From an uncultured Clostridia bacterium (lineage in GTDB: Bacteria > Bacillota > Clostridia > Monoglobales > Monoglobaceae), in NCBI GenBank assembly GCA_947625905.1, contig CANQQJ010000006.1:41200-105199 (forward strand): 64,000 nt of DNA. The letters run 5' to 3'. The notes under the pieces are model-generated. The model was not told the origin of the DNA, did no database searches, and worked only from the letters and a program-made list of their open reading frames with translations. Every line of letters begins with the position of its first letter. Position 1 is the stretch's first letter. Positions 30,001 to 39,152 of the stretch are shown here, in pieces. Position numbers and translations under genes: made by a program.

Positions 30001-30672
30001 TCGTATTTACAGAGAATACCTGCAAGGCATGGGTATGGACAAGATCACCGCAGGACTTGAAGCCGACGGCATCCTCAGCGGCGTTTTGAGCAGATCGTTT
30101 TCTGCGGAGAGTGCGGTGAGTTTTACCGGCGCGTTCACTGGAACAACCGAGGCTGCAAGTCCATCGTTTGGCGATGCTGCAGTCGGTTGGAGGCCACCGG
30201 CCACGCCTGCCACAGCCGGACTGTCAATGAAAAGCTTCTGGAGCAGGTGGTGCTCGACGCCATCAACCGTGTACTCTGTCAAAAGGACGATTTCCTGCAA
30301 ACGCTGCGATCCAACATCGCCACGGTTGTACTGCAAGGCGATGTCCTCTCGCCGGAAGTCATAGACGAGCGACTTAGCAAGCTGCAAAAAGAGCTTCTGA
30401 ATAAGGTCAGCCAAAAAGACGACTACAACGCTATCACGGATGAGATACTTCGTCTACGAGATCAGCGCCGTCAAGCCGAGGTGGACAGCGTGGTCAAAGA
30501 TGAGCAGATGACGCAGATTCAGGAGCTGCAAAATTTCATAAATAGCCAACCCACCACTATTCAAGAATTTAATGAGACTCTGGTCAAAAGGCTGATTGCA
30601 AAAATTACGGTTTTCGAGGACAAGTTCACCATAGAATTTAAATCCGGGATTTCAGTCGATATTGAAAAATAA
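30001..30672 (+). pseudogene. serine recombinase (large resolvase family) remnant
   Basis: RIYREYLQGMGMDKITAGLEADGILSG, then after a frame switch QIVFCGECGEFYRRVHWNNRGCKSIVWRCCSRLEATGHACHSRTVNEKLLEQVVLDAINRVL (recombinase zinc ribbon) and a coiled coil. Catalytic N-terminus absent. Confidence 0.85.
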
Positions 30673-30677
30673 AAAAC

Positions 30678-30719
30678 CAAGCATCACAGAATTAATTTCT
30701 GAGATGCTTGTGTTTTTTT
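30678..30719. terminator. hairpin terminator downstream of the recombinase remnant, possibly bidirectional
   Basis: CAAGCATCACAGAATTAATTTCTGAGATGCTTG followed by TGTTTTTTT; A-run on the other side. Confidence 0.75.
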
Positions 30720-31524
30720 ACTTCCAGCATGATAAAGGATTTACCTCAAGTATATTATCCGGTGAAATCTGAACTCCATCCTTCGTAAGGAGAACACACT
30801 CATAGGGCTCATCAAAAGCTGTCTCATAAGCCCTTGTAAGATAAATCAAAACTTTATATTTGTCGCTGCAATCATCATATTCATCAACAATAATATCACT
30901 GCCTTTAACTTGTGCTGTTACTTCATAAGGGGAATGAGACCGCCCCCATTCATCTGACAAACCCAAACTAAGAAGATTGTCAATATCCCATAATATTTCT
31001 GGTCTGTGATGAACCAGGCCACCATACGGAATATTTTTACATACTGACAGGAAACCGCATGTTGCGTAATCATAATAAAACTTCCTTCCAATTGACCAGC
31101 AATAATATTCTTGCGTATCTTCTTCTGGATTTTTTCTTAAATTATAAGTAATATCATATGTCCTTCCTTTGTAAGTCAGTAAAGCATTATCTAAATCTAT
31201 AAAAACACCATGTTGGTCTAAAAATATTCTAAGGTCTGATTCCTTACAGAGATATGCATGCTTTAGGTCCAGAATTCCATATTTCTTTATTGCTGCACAT
31301 TCATTTGCGCTCGTTGTCACATGAAAATATACAAAGTTCCAGTCAAGATAATTGGTCGGAAAATGCCCATATGTATTTATAAGATCTTCAACTAAATCAT
31401 CTACGGAATCGTATTCATTTTCACGTTCTACATATTTTTTCCAAGTTGAAATATCAACTCCGCTTAATTCAACTAACGTTTTAAGGGCATTTGCGGATGA
31501 TCTTATATCATAAGTATTAAACAA
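30718..31524 (-). CDS. hypothetical protein (weak resemblance to ART/DarT-like N-terminal motif)
   Basis: Long ORF to 31545. Its first codons (ATGACAGAGGAGGAATG) contain an AGGAGG Shine-Dalgarno, so TTG at 31524 is the likelier start. Confidence 0.75.
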   Translation of the reverse strand: MFNTYDIRSSANALKTLVELSGVDISTWKKYVERENEYDSVDDLVEDLINTYGHFPTNYLDWNFVYFHVTTSANECAAIKKYGILDLKHAYLCKESDLRIFLDQHGVFIDLDNALLTYKGRTYDITYNLRKNPEEDTQEYYCWSIGRKFYYDYATCGFLSVCKNIPYGGLVHHRPEILWDIDNLLSLGLSDEWGRSHSPYEVTAQVKGSDIIVDEYDDCSDKYKVLIYLTRAYETAFDEPYECVLLTKDGVQISPDNILEVNPLSCWK

Positions 31525-31542
31525 ACAACATTCCTCCTCTGT

Positions 31543-31656
31543 CATCTAAATCACAGCCTCAACATACTGTTATCCAAATCACTAACTCAACCCTGTCGCA
31601 AAAACATCTAAATCGAGCACTCAACCCTATGACATCTAAACGGCTAACTCAACCCT
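31543..31656. repeat. four-unit imperfect 24-bp direct repeat (consensus CATCTAAATCRSYRACTCAACCCT)
   Basis: 31543 CATCTAAATCACAGCCTCAACATA; 31571 TATCCAAATCACTAACTCAACCCT; 31605 CATCTAAATCGAGCACTCAACCCT; 31633 CATCTAAACGGCTAACTCAACCCT; spacings 28/34/28. Confidence 0.8.
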
Positions 31657-31769
31657 CCGAAAAATTCCGTTGATATGTTCCCACGGAGCGATTTTTGCGG
31701 CTATTTTTGCACTTCGACGCTGATGCCCTAATGCCCGAAAAGCCCGAAAATACGCCGCTTTTTCGGCGG

Positions 31770-33113
31770 TCAGCCTTTTACGCGTGACATCAATACTACC
31801 GTCTCGACGTGGGGGGTTCTTGGGAACATGTCGACCGGGGTTGCTTTTTTCGGCTTAAAGCCGAGGTCGTTCAGTATTTTCATGTCGCGGGCCAGGGTCG
31901 AGGGCTTGCATGAAATATAGACTATTTTTTTGAGCGTAGGTATTTCCGAAAGAGCGTTCAGCAGTTTTATATCGCAGCCTTTGCGGGGCGGATCGAGAAC
32001 TGCTATATCCGGTCTCTCGCCTTTTTTTATTATATCGCTTATGACATACTCGGCTTTTCCGCAATAATATTCCGCGTTTTTTACATGATTAAGTTCGGCG
32101 TTTTCGCGCGCGTCGGAGGCCGCCTGCGGCGTATACTCGACGCCGATTATCTTTTTCGCGCCCCGCGCCATAAACTGGCCGATCGTTCCTATCCCGCAGT
32201 ACATATCAAGCAGCGTTTCATGACCCTTCAGTTCCGCGAATTCCTCGGCTATCGAATACAGCCGCTCGGTCTGCGCGCGGTTGACCTGATAGAAGGACAT
32301 AGGCGATATCCTGAACTTCACATGCCCGATATTGTCGATAAGATAGGGGCTTCCGTATATTATTCTATTTTCGCTGCCGAGAATAACGTTTGTGTTTTTG
32401 GGATTTATATTCTGAACCACACCCGACAAATCGGGGCAGGCATTTTTTAACTCATCGACAAGAGCGTCGGCCTCGGGAAGCGCGGTTTTCGAGGTTACGA
32501 TCGTGACCAAGGTCCCGCTGTCGGCCTGCCTCACGCAGACATGACGCACAAGCCCCTCTCCGCTCCGCTCGTCATAGGCGGAGATGCCGCGGCTTTTCAT
32601 CCAGTATTTAACGGCTTTTATCACGGCACGGCAGTTTTCTCCGGCAATAAGGCAGTCGTCCGACTCAACAAGGCGGTGGCTGTGGGCCGCGAACATACCT
32701 ATGCCCTCCGGAGTTACCGGAAACTGCGACTTGTTGCGATAGCGGCTTGATTTTGGAGACGGCACGATATCGCACGGCTCAAAATTTTTGAATCCTCCGA
32801 TCCTTTCGATGCAGTCCTTGACCTTGCTCCGCTTAAACTCAAGTTCCTTTTCATAGCTCATGTGCATAAGCGCGCAGCCTCCGCATTTATAAAACGCGGA
32901 GCACTCGGACTTTACGCGGTGCGGCGAGGGTCTGAGCACCTCGATCAGCTTGCCGACGGCGTATGTTTTTGTGATTTTTATCAGCAATACGCGCACTGTC
33001 TCGCCCACAACGACATACGGCACGAACACAGCCATGCCGTTAAGTCTGCCGACTCCTCTTCCGTCGTCGGTCATTCCGGTTATCTCTATCTCAAAAATAT
33101 CGTTTTTTCTCAT
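31770..33113 (-). CDS. rlmD: 23S rRNA (uracil-5-)-methyltransferase RlmD/RumA family
   Basis: TRAM domain N-terminus, CGGCALMHMSYEKELEFKRSKV, DMYCGIGTIGQFMA, LDPPRKGC, VYISCKPSTLARD. Start placed at MRKNDIFEIEITGM. Confidence 0.9.
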   Translation of the reverse strand: MRKNDIFEIEITGMTDDGRGVGRLNGMAVFVPYVVVGETVRVLLIKITKTYAVGKLIEVLRPSPHRVKSECSAFYKCGGCALMHMSYEKELEFKRSKVKDCIERIGGFKNFEPCDIVPSPKSSRYRNKSQFPVTPEGIGMFAAHSHRLVESDDCLIAGENCRAVIKAVKYWMKSRGISAYDERSGEGLVRHVCVRQADSGTLVTIVTSKTALPEADALVDELKNACPDLSGVVQNINPKNTNVILGSENRIIYGSPYLIDNIGHVKFRISPMSFYQVNRAQTERLYSIAEEFAELKGHETLLDMYCGIGTIGQFMARGAKKIIGVEYTPQAASDARENAELNHVKNAEYYCGKAEYVISDIIKKGERPDIAVLDPPRKGCDIKLLNALSEIPTLKKIVYISCKPSTLARDMKILNDLGFKPKKATPVDMFPRTPHVETVVLMSRVKG

Positions 33114-33189
33114 GATCAAGCCTCTCAAAATAATATATAACAATTATACGGCAAAAAAATGTATAGGTCAAGAAATTCCGCTAAAATTA

Positions 33190-33218
33190 TGGACAAACAC
33201 AAGCTTAAGTGATATAAT
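33190..33218 (+). promoter_or_regulatory. sigma-A-like promoter for rnmV
   Basis: TGGACA (33190-33195), 17-bp spacer, TATAAT (33213-33218). Confidence 0.75.
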
Positions 33219-33224
33219 ACCAAT

Positions 33225-33818
33225 ATGCTTAATATAAAAGAGACAATAATCGTTGAGGGAAAATTTGATAAAGAGCGCGTTAAGCGCGTATGCTCGGCGC
33301 CTATCATATGCACCGACGGCTTTGAATTGTTCAAATCCAAACGTATGACCGAAACAATTCGCAGGCTGGCCGAAACCACCGGAATAATCGTGCTGACCGA
33401 CAGCGACCGCGCGGGCTTTAAGATCAGGAACCATATAAAAAACTGCGTCGGCGGACGCGGAACGGTGAAGCACGCGTATATACCGTCGCTCAAAGGAAAA
33501 GAAAAACGCAAGGACAAGCCCGGAAAAGAGGGGCTGCTGGGCGTTGAGGGAATGGACGACGAGGTCATACGCCTCGCTATCGAAAAAGCCGCCGCCACTG
33601 CGGCTCCCGAGGCGTCTGAGTTGCTGACCAAATCCGAAATGTACAAAGACGGCGTCAGCGGGCGAGACGGAAGCTTTGAGCTGAGACAAAAGATCCTCGC
33701 GCGCATGAAGCTGCCGCTCAGACTATCTCCCAACGCGATGGCCGAGCTTATAAACAAAGCCGGGCTTTACGATGAATATAAAAACGCTCTTGCTGCGGAG
33801 GCTGATAAAAATGGTTGA
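33225..33818 (+). CDS. rnmV: ribonuclease M5
   Basis: Toprim domain: IKETIIVEGKFDKERVK, TDSDRAGFKIRNHI; HAYIP...GKEGLLGVEGMDDEVIRLAIEKA. Confidence 0.93.
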   Translation: MLNIKETIIVEGKFDKERVKRVCSAPIICTDGFELFKSKRMTETIRRLAETTGIIVLTDSDRAGFKIRNHIKNCVGGRGTVKHAYIPSLKGKEKRKDKPGKEGLLGVEGMDDEVIRLAIEKAAATAAPEASELLTKSEMYKDGVSGRDGSFELRQKILARMKLPLRLSPNAMAELINKAGLYDEYKNALAAEADKNG

Positions 33819-34986
33819 TAAAATCAAAAAAATCCTAACCGACATCCTGCCTGAAACAATTGACTTGAGGCATAAGATACATATGCGCCCGGAACTGTCG
33901 TTTCAGGAGCACGAAACGTCGGCTCTGGTTTGCTCGTTTCTCGACAAATACGGAATAGAATATCGCTCAGGCATAGCCGGGACCGGAGTTCTCGTAATTA
34001 TAAAAGGCGAAAAAAAGGGCTCGGGAAAAACTCTGCTTATCCGCGCCGATATGGACGCGCTTCCCGTTTGCGAGAAAAGCGGATGCGGATTCGCTTCCGA
34101 AAGGGACGGCGTTATGCACGCGTGCGGACATGATGTCCACACATCCGTACTTTTGTGCTGCGCCGCTGCGCTGAGTAAAATGCGCGAAAACTTCTCGGGC
34201 ACGGTCAAGCTTATGTTCCAGCCGGGCGAGGAAACGACCGGCGGAGCAGAGCCGATGATAAAAGCCGGCATACTCGAAGACCCGAAGGTCGACTCCTGCG
34301 TCGCCCTCCATGTTGAGCCGTCAATGAAGGTCGGAACGGCAGGTTTTAAAACGGGCCCGTTTTACGCCTGCCCCGACGAATTTGACATTGTGATAAAAGG
34401 CAGAGGCGGGCACGCCGCCACGCCGCAAAAATGCGCGGATCCTATCATCGCCGCGGCGCAGCTTATAACGGCGATCGAAAGTCTGCCGACAAGGCTTATA
34501 AGCCCGCTTGACCCCGCGGCCGTTTCTGTCTGCATGGTAAACGGAGGCTCGGCGTATAACGTTATCCCCGATTCCGTGCGCATCGGCGGCTCGGTCAGAG
34601 TATTTTCGGAGCCCGACCGCGAAGCGATCGAAAACGCCATCGGCGCGGCGGCGAGCAGCATTTGCTCGATATACGGCGCCGAGTGCGAATACGAGTACCG
34701 CAGACTGTTCCTTCCTCTCATAAATGACAAAAACACGACCGAGCTTTTGAAAAGATCGGCCGAAAAATATCTTGAGACGGTCGAGTTATCGGAACCAACC
34801 ATGGCGGGCGAGGATTTTTCATACCTGACCGACGCTGTCAACTCCTCGGCATTGTTCTGGCTCGGGTGCACCGAGGACGATCACGAGGGAGCGCCGCTTC
34901 ACAGTGAGAGATTTTTTGCCTCCGACAAATGTATCGAATACGGAGCAGAGATATTCTGCGACTATGCGATCAATTTTTTGAATTAA
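33811..34986 (+). CDS. M20 family amidohydrolase (N-acyl-amino acid/hippurate hydrolase type)
   Basis: HMRPELSFQEHETS, RADMDALPVCEKSG, HACGHDVHTSVLL, MFQPGEETTGGA, MAGEDFSY. Confidence 0.92.
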   Translation: MVDKIKKILTDILPETIDLRHKIHMRPELSFQEHETSALVCSFLDKYGIEYRSGIAGTGVLVIIKGEKKGSGKTLLIRADMDALPVCEKSGCGFASERDGVMHACGHDVHTSVLLCCAAALSKMRENFSGTVKLMFQPGEETTGGAEPMIKAGILEDPKVDSCVALHVEPSMKVGTAGFKTGPFYACPDEFDIVIKGRGGHAATPQKCADPIIAAAQLITAIESLPTRLISPLDPAAVSVCMVNGGSAYNVIPDSVRIGGSVRVFSEPDREAIENAIGAAASSICSIYGAECEYEYRRLFLPLINDKNTTELLKRSAEKYLETVELSEPTMAGEDFSYLTDAVNSSALFWLGCTEDDHEGAPLHSERFFASDKCIEYGAEIFCDYAINFLN

Positions 34987-35219
34987 ACCATCATCCGCCT
35001 GCCTGTCCGCTTCGGTAATACGGGCAGGCGGCCGTGTCTTCGGTCCCCGCGCGCGTTATCATGCAAAGAGTGCATTTGCCGTCTTTCATAAAATCACATT
35101 CCGATTCGGCACAGTTGATATTTGACACGATTTTCACCTCCCGTTCATATTGTAATCAACGCCGGATTTATTATTCGAAAAAATCAAGGGCGATCATATT
35201 AAATTTGAGGAGTATTTTT

Positions 35220-35912
35220 ATGGCCGTTATAATTAATCAAAGCTGTCCGCATGAAATAATTGACAGTATAGCAAAAAGATTTCCGAGCGAAACTATAGTT
35301 AAAAGCGTAACGCTCAAAAATGTCACGGGAGCGACGGCCGCGCACCCCGATATGCAGATACATTTTGTAAGCGGCGACACGGCAATATGCGCTCCCGAGT
35401 GCCGCGGCTACTATTCCCGCGCGCTGAGCGGCGTTAATGTAACAGCGGGCGCCGTAACGCCGACGGACACGTATCCGTTCGACATTGCATATAATGCAGC
35501 AAGGCTGGGAAAATATGTTATAGCAAATACGCGGTATACCGAGCCTAAGATTTTAGAATACTATAAAAAGCGCGGCTTCCGTATCGTGAACACAAAGCAG
35601 GGATACGCGAAATGCAGCCTTGCGGTCATGAGCGCAAACGCGGCAATAACAGGAGACGACGGCCTTTATAAACTGCTTCAAAGACTTGACGGCATAAAAT
35701 GTCTTAAAACCGATCAGTCACGCGTGATACTTGAAGGGTACCCAAACGGCTTCATCGGAGGCGCGAGCGGTTTGGTCGGCGATACCGCGGTCTTTTTCGG
35801 CAATCCCGGCACAGCCGTAAAAAGCTTTTTGAATGACCTGAACATTGAATATTACTGCGCCTCAAACGGCGCTCTTACGGACTACGGAAGTCTGATATAC
35901 GGAGGTGGTTGA
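35220..35912 (+). CDS. hypothetical protein (DUF6873-like, GME-fold)
   Basis: MAVIINQSCPHEIIDSIAKRF...TPTDTYPFDIAYNAARLGKYVIANTRYTEPKILEYYKKRGFRIVNTKQGYAKCSLAVMS. ATG at 35220 after GAGGAG. Confidence 0.65.
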   Translation: MAVIINQSCPHEIIDSIAKRFPSETIVKSVTLKNVTGATAAHPDMQIHFVSGDTAICAPECRGYYSRALSGVNVTAGAVTPTDTYPFDIAYNAARLGKYVIANTRYTEPKILEYYKKRGFRIVNTKQGYAKCSLAVMSANAAITGDDGLYKLLQRLDGIKCLKTDQSRVILEGYPNGFIGGASGLVGDTAVFFGNPGTAVKSFLNDLNIEYYCASNGALTDYGSLIYGGG

Positions 35913-35916
35913 AACA

Positions 35917-36408
35917 ATGAATATAAACGAGCTCACAAATGAGGAGATTGACCGATCGGATGATTTGGATATATCCGATATAAATGATGAATTTGATCTG
36001 CCGGCGGTGCTTGAAGCTGACGGTGAAATACCCGACAGCGAAACTGCCGGCTTAATTGCGAGATGGCTTGTGGCAAAATATCGCTCCAAACTCATTTATG
36101 ACAGCATAGACGACGTTTTCGGAAAGCTCGATACCGAGGACAGAGACGAGGTATACAGAAGCGTGTGCGATATAATAAGCTGCAGATACAAACTCAGGCA
36201 TCTTGAATATATAAAAAGCAAACTGCTGGAATTTTTTGAGCATGACAGCAAAATGAACATAGACGGATTTATCAACTTCAGACTCAAGGCATACAAAGAC
36301 GAACTCAGAATACTTGTGGAAGAATGCGGCTGCGATATTCTGGGTGAAAAAGAATTAAAGGATTATTTTGAACTGCTGGATATTCTTGATTTGCTGACGC
36401 GAATATAA
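35917..36408 (+). CDS. hypothetical acidic helical protein
   Basis: ORF with preceding AGGTGG; translationally close to the upstream CDS. Confidence 0.65.
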   Translation: MNINELTNEEIDRSDDLDISDINDEFDLPAVLEADGEIPDSETAGLIARWLVAKYRSKLIYDSIDDVFGKLDTEDRDEVYRSVCDIISCRYKLRHLEYIKSKLLEFFEHDSKMNIDGFINFRLKAYKDELRILVEECGCDILGEKELKDYFELLDILDLLTRI

Positions 36409-36410
36409 AA

Positions 36411-36896
36411 TCAAGGCGTTACCGCGGCGGTCTGCGCGGCCGCCGCTCTTAATGCCGCGTCCCAACGGCTGTCTGCGTCGGTGATTTTTTCTTTAAATCC
36501 CTTAAGCGCGTATGCGACAATTTCCGGGTCATCGCTCGTGCCGGAGGCGCTCATAATATCAAACGCGTCCGCGTATATGTCCAGGACCTCGGACAGCACC
36601 GGACAAAGCGCGGCATCGGCGCTTGAAAGACTATCAATGTTCCCGATGGATCCTGCGGCGAGATCCGCGGCGCTTACATTATCTTTGAGCGAATAAAAGG
36701 CGCTCCACCAAGATGGATCGACCTCACTGTTCAAAAGCGCGTCAGACGCCGCTCTTATATCGGTAAACTCATAAAAAACATCCCCGAACACGACATTCGG
36801 AGAATAGGTATAATCAACAGCCTCCTCATCACCGCAGCCGCAGAGAAGCGCTGTTGACAGAATCAAAACCGATAAAATACTTATAATTTTTTTCAT
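36411..36896 (-). CDS. hypothetical lipoprotein
   Basis: Signal peptide with lipobox LSTALLCGCG. Confidence 0.7.
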   Translation of the reverse strand: MKKIISILSVLILSTALLCGCGDEEAVDYTYSPNVVFGDVFYEFTDIRAASDALLNSEVDPSWWSAFYSLKDNVSAADLAAGSIGNIDSLSSADAALCPVLSEVLDIYADAFDIMSASGTSDDPEIVAYALKGFKEKITDADSRWDAALRAAAAQTAAVTP

Positions 36897-36918
36897 TCGC
36901 TTTCCTTTCCGGCCGGCA

Positions 36919-37554
36919 TCACCGTCTGTCGTCGCACAGCATTACCAGCACGGTGCCGTCCGAAAACTCAACCCGCGCCTCATCCGCTATATCAAACTCA
37001 TTGCTGGACGCCTGCACCATGCCCGGACTCAGCGTCATGCCGCTCGCCTCGTATTTAAGACCCTTTACCGAAAAATCAGGAACCGTGCCGCCATACGGAA
37101 AAAAAGACACGTATTTTCTCGCGCAGTCCGACTTTTTAAGACAAAACGGAGCAGACTCCATCCAAATCTCGTTTATATCGTCGATCATTTTAAGACGGAC
37201 GCCTAGATCAAGCGCCTGCTTCATAAGGCAAAAATGACTAAACTCCTGATCAATTCTTCCGCCGAGGCCGCCTATGAGAAGAATATCATCGGCGCCGCGG
37301 CTTATCGCGTAGTCAAGGGCTATATTTGTGTCGGTCTTGTCCTTTTCGGGCGGATAAACAATATGTTTGATTCCGTCGGGTATATCCCGCGCGAACGAAT
37401 CGTTGTCGCCAAGGACGATGTCGGGCATAAGCCCCAGCTTCAGCGCGTGTTTCAATCCGGCGTCCGCGCATATGATCATATATCCGTCGAGATCATATTT
37501 TTCAAGATATCCGTAATCCGATATCTCAGCACTGCCGAATATCGCTGCTTTCAC
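36919..37554 (-). CDS. thiN: thiamine diphosphokinase
   Basis: VKAAIFGSAEISDYGYL...ICADAGLKHALKLGLMPDIVLGDNDSF...KDKTDTNIALDYA...LLIGGLGGRIDQEFSHFCLM. GTG start inferred. Confidence 0.9.
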   Translation of the reverse strand: MKAAIFGSAEISDYGYLEKYDLDGYMIICADAGLKHALKLGLMPDIVLGDNDSFARDIPDGIKHIVYPPEKDKTDTNIALDYAISRGADDILLIGGLGGRIDQEFSHFCLMKQALDLGVRLKMIDDINEIWMESAPFCLKKSDCARKYVSFFPYGGTVPDFSVKGLKYEASGMTLSPGMVQASSNEFDIADEARVEFSDGTVLVMLCDDRR

Positions 37555-38227
37555 GTTTTTCAACCCCCCGCGCGGCTCGAACCTTGAGATTATGTATGGT
37601 GTCTCTGTAATTATCGGAATGAAAAATTGATGAGCCCGACACGATAACATTGGCGCCCGAGCGCGTTGCTTCGTCTATATTCTCCTCGGTTATTCCTCCG
37701 TCAACTTCAATATCGACATCAAGCCCGCGCTTTTTCAGAGTATTGTAAAGCTCGGTTATTTTCTCATCGACCGAACATATATACTCCTGACCGCCGAAAC
37801 CGGGCTCGACCGTCATGATCAAAACTTGGTCGGCGACGTCAAGCACATCGGTGACCGCGCTTATGTCCGTTCCGGGTTTTATGCTGACCCCGGCTTTGAC
37901 GCCCAAACTTTTTATATGCTCAAGCGTTCCTCTAAGGTCCTTTACCGCCTCTTGATGGACGGTTATTATGTCCGCTCCGGCAGCCGCAAAATCATCAATG
38001 AAATCCTCGGGGTCGGTCACCATAAGATGAACGTCAAGGACAAGAGACGTCTTGCCGTGAAGAGCTCTCACAACCGAAGGCGAGTAGCTCAAATTAGGGA
38101 CAAAATGTCCGTCCATAATGTCAATATGAAGATAATCGGCGCCCGCGGCCTCTACCCTTTTGACGTCCCGCTCGAGATTAGCCGGATCCGCCGCCAGAAT
38201 AGACGGAGAAATTTTGATGTAAGGCAT
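37526..38227 (-). CDS. rpe: ribulose-phosphate 3-epimerase
   Basis: KISPSILAADPANLERDVKRVEAAGADYLHIDIMDGHFVPNLSY; MTVEPGFGGQ; EVDGGI. Confidence 0.95.
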   Translation of the reverse strand: MPYIKISPSILAADPANLERDVKRVEAAGADYLHIDIMDGHFVPNLSYSPSVVRALHGKTSLVLDVHLMVTDPEDFIDDFAAAGADIITVHQEAVKDLRGTLEHIKSLGVKAGVSIKPGTDISAVTDVLDVADQVLIMTVEPGFGGQEYICSVDEKITELYNTLKKRGLDVDIEVDGGITEENIDEATRSGANVIVSGSSIFHSDNYRDTIHNLKVRAARGVEKRESSDIRQC

Positions 38228-38264
38228 ATTTTTTCCTTTCTGTTGATCTTATTTTGATATTGTG

Positions 38265-39152
38265 CTAATACTGTTTATTTTCCAAAATTTCCTTGTACTG
38301 AGCCTTGTAGCTTTCGTGCCTTGAGTTACTGATCTTTCCGTTTTTCAAAGCCTTTAAAACGGCGCAGTCCTTTTCGACCGTGTGGCTGCAGTCCCTGAAT
38401 CCGCAATCATCCGTGTAAGGCGCGAATTCGGGGAACAGAGCGCACAGCTCTTTTTCATCTATGTCGGTCACGGAAAACGAGCTGAAGCCCGGCGTGTCGA
38501 TAATATATCCGTCCCCGCCGTCAAGCGGCATAAGCTCGCTGTGACGCGTGGTATGCCTGCCGCGCTCGACTCTGTCGCTTACCTCACCGGTTTTAAGCTC
38601 GGCGCGGCTTAATATCCTGTTAAGGATACTGGATTTTCCCACGCCGGAATTCCCGGCAAAAACGGTCAGTTCTCCGATCAGCATCTCGTTAAGCTTGTCA
38701 ACGTTTTCACCCGTTTCGGCGCTGAGACATATGGTGTCAAAACCCGCGCCGCTGTATATGTCATAATACTCTCCTCCGCTGCTGAGGTCTGTCTTGTTGA
38801 TGCAAATTATGGGCTTTATGCCCGCGTACATAGCGGAAGTGACAAGCTTGTCCACGGTAAAAAGATTCGGTTTCGGATTTATGACCGAAAACACTATCGC
38901 GATCCTCGAAACATTGGCGACCGGAGGTCTGATCAGAGAGTTTGTCCTTGGCAGTATCTCGCTTATGAGACCCGTATTTGAGGCGGAGTCTATCCCGCAT
39001 CTGACAACGTCTCCGACCAAAGGAGTTATGCCTTCTTTGCGGAACCTTCCCCTTGCGCGGCACTCATAAATTTTTCCGCCGTCGGAAGACGCTATATAAT
39101 AGAATCCTCCGACGCCTTTGGTAATTCTGCCTTCAATTTCTATAGTAGCCAT
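38265..39152 (-). CDS. rsgA: ribosome small subunit-dependent GTPase A
   Basis: Circularly permuted GTPase: NKTDL, FAGNSGVGKSSILN, DTPGFSSF; C-terminal CGFRDCSHTVEKDCAV zinc site. Confidence 0.95.
   Translation of the reverse strand: MATIEIEGRITKGVGGFYYIASSDGGKIYECRARGRFRKEGITPLVGDVVRCGIDSASNTGLISEILPRTNSLIRPPVANVSRIAIVFSVINPKPNLFTVDKLVTSAMYAGIKPIICINKTDLSSGGEYYDIYSGAGFDTICLSAETGENVDKLNEMLIGELTVFAGNSGVGKSSILNRILSRAELKTGEVSDRVERGRHTTRHSELMPLDGGDGYIIDTPGFSSFSVTDIDEKELCALFPEFAPYTDDCGFRDCSHTVEKDCAVLKALKNGKISNSRHESYKAQYKEILENKQY

Noticed and set aside
31543-31656. 24-bp repeats as a degenerate CRISPR
   Set aside because: Gaps are 4-10 nt, too short for spacers, and the repeats are imperfect; no cas genes.
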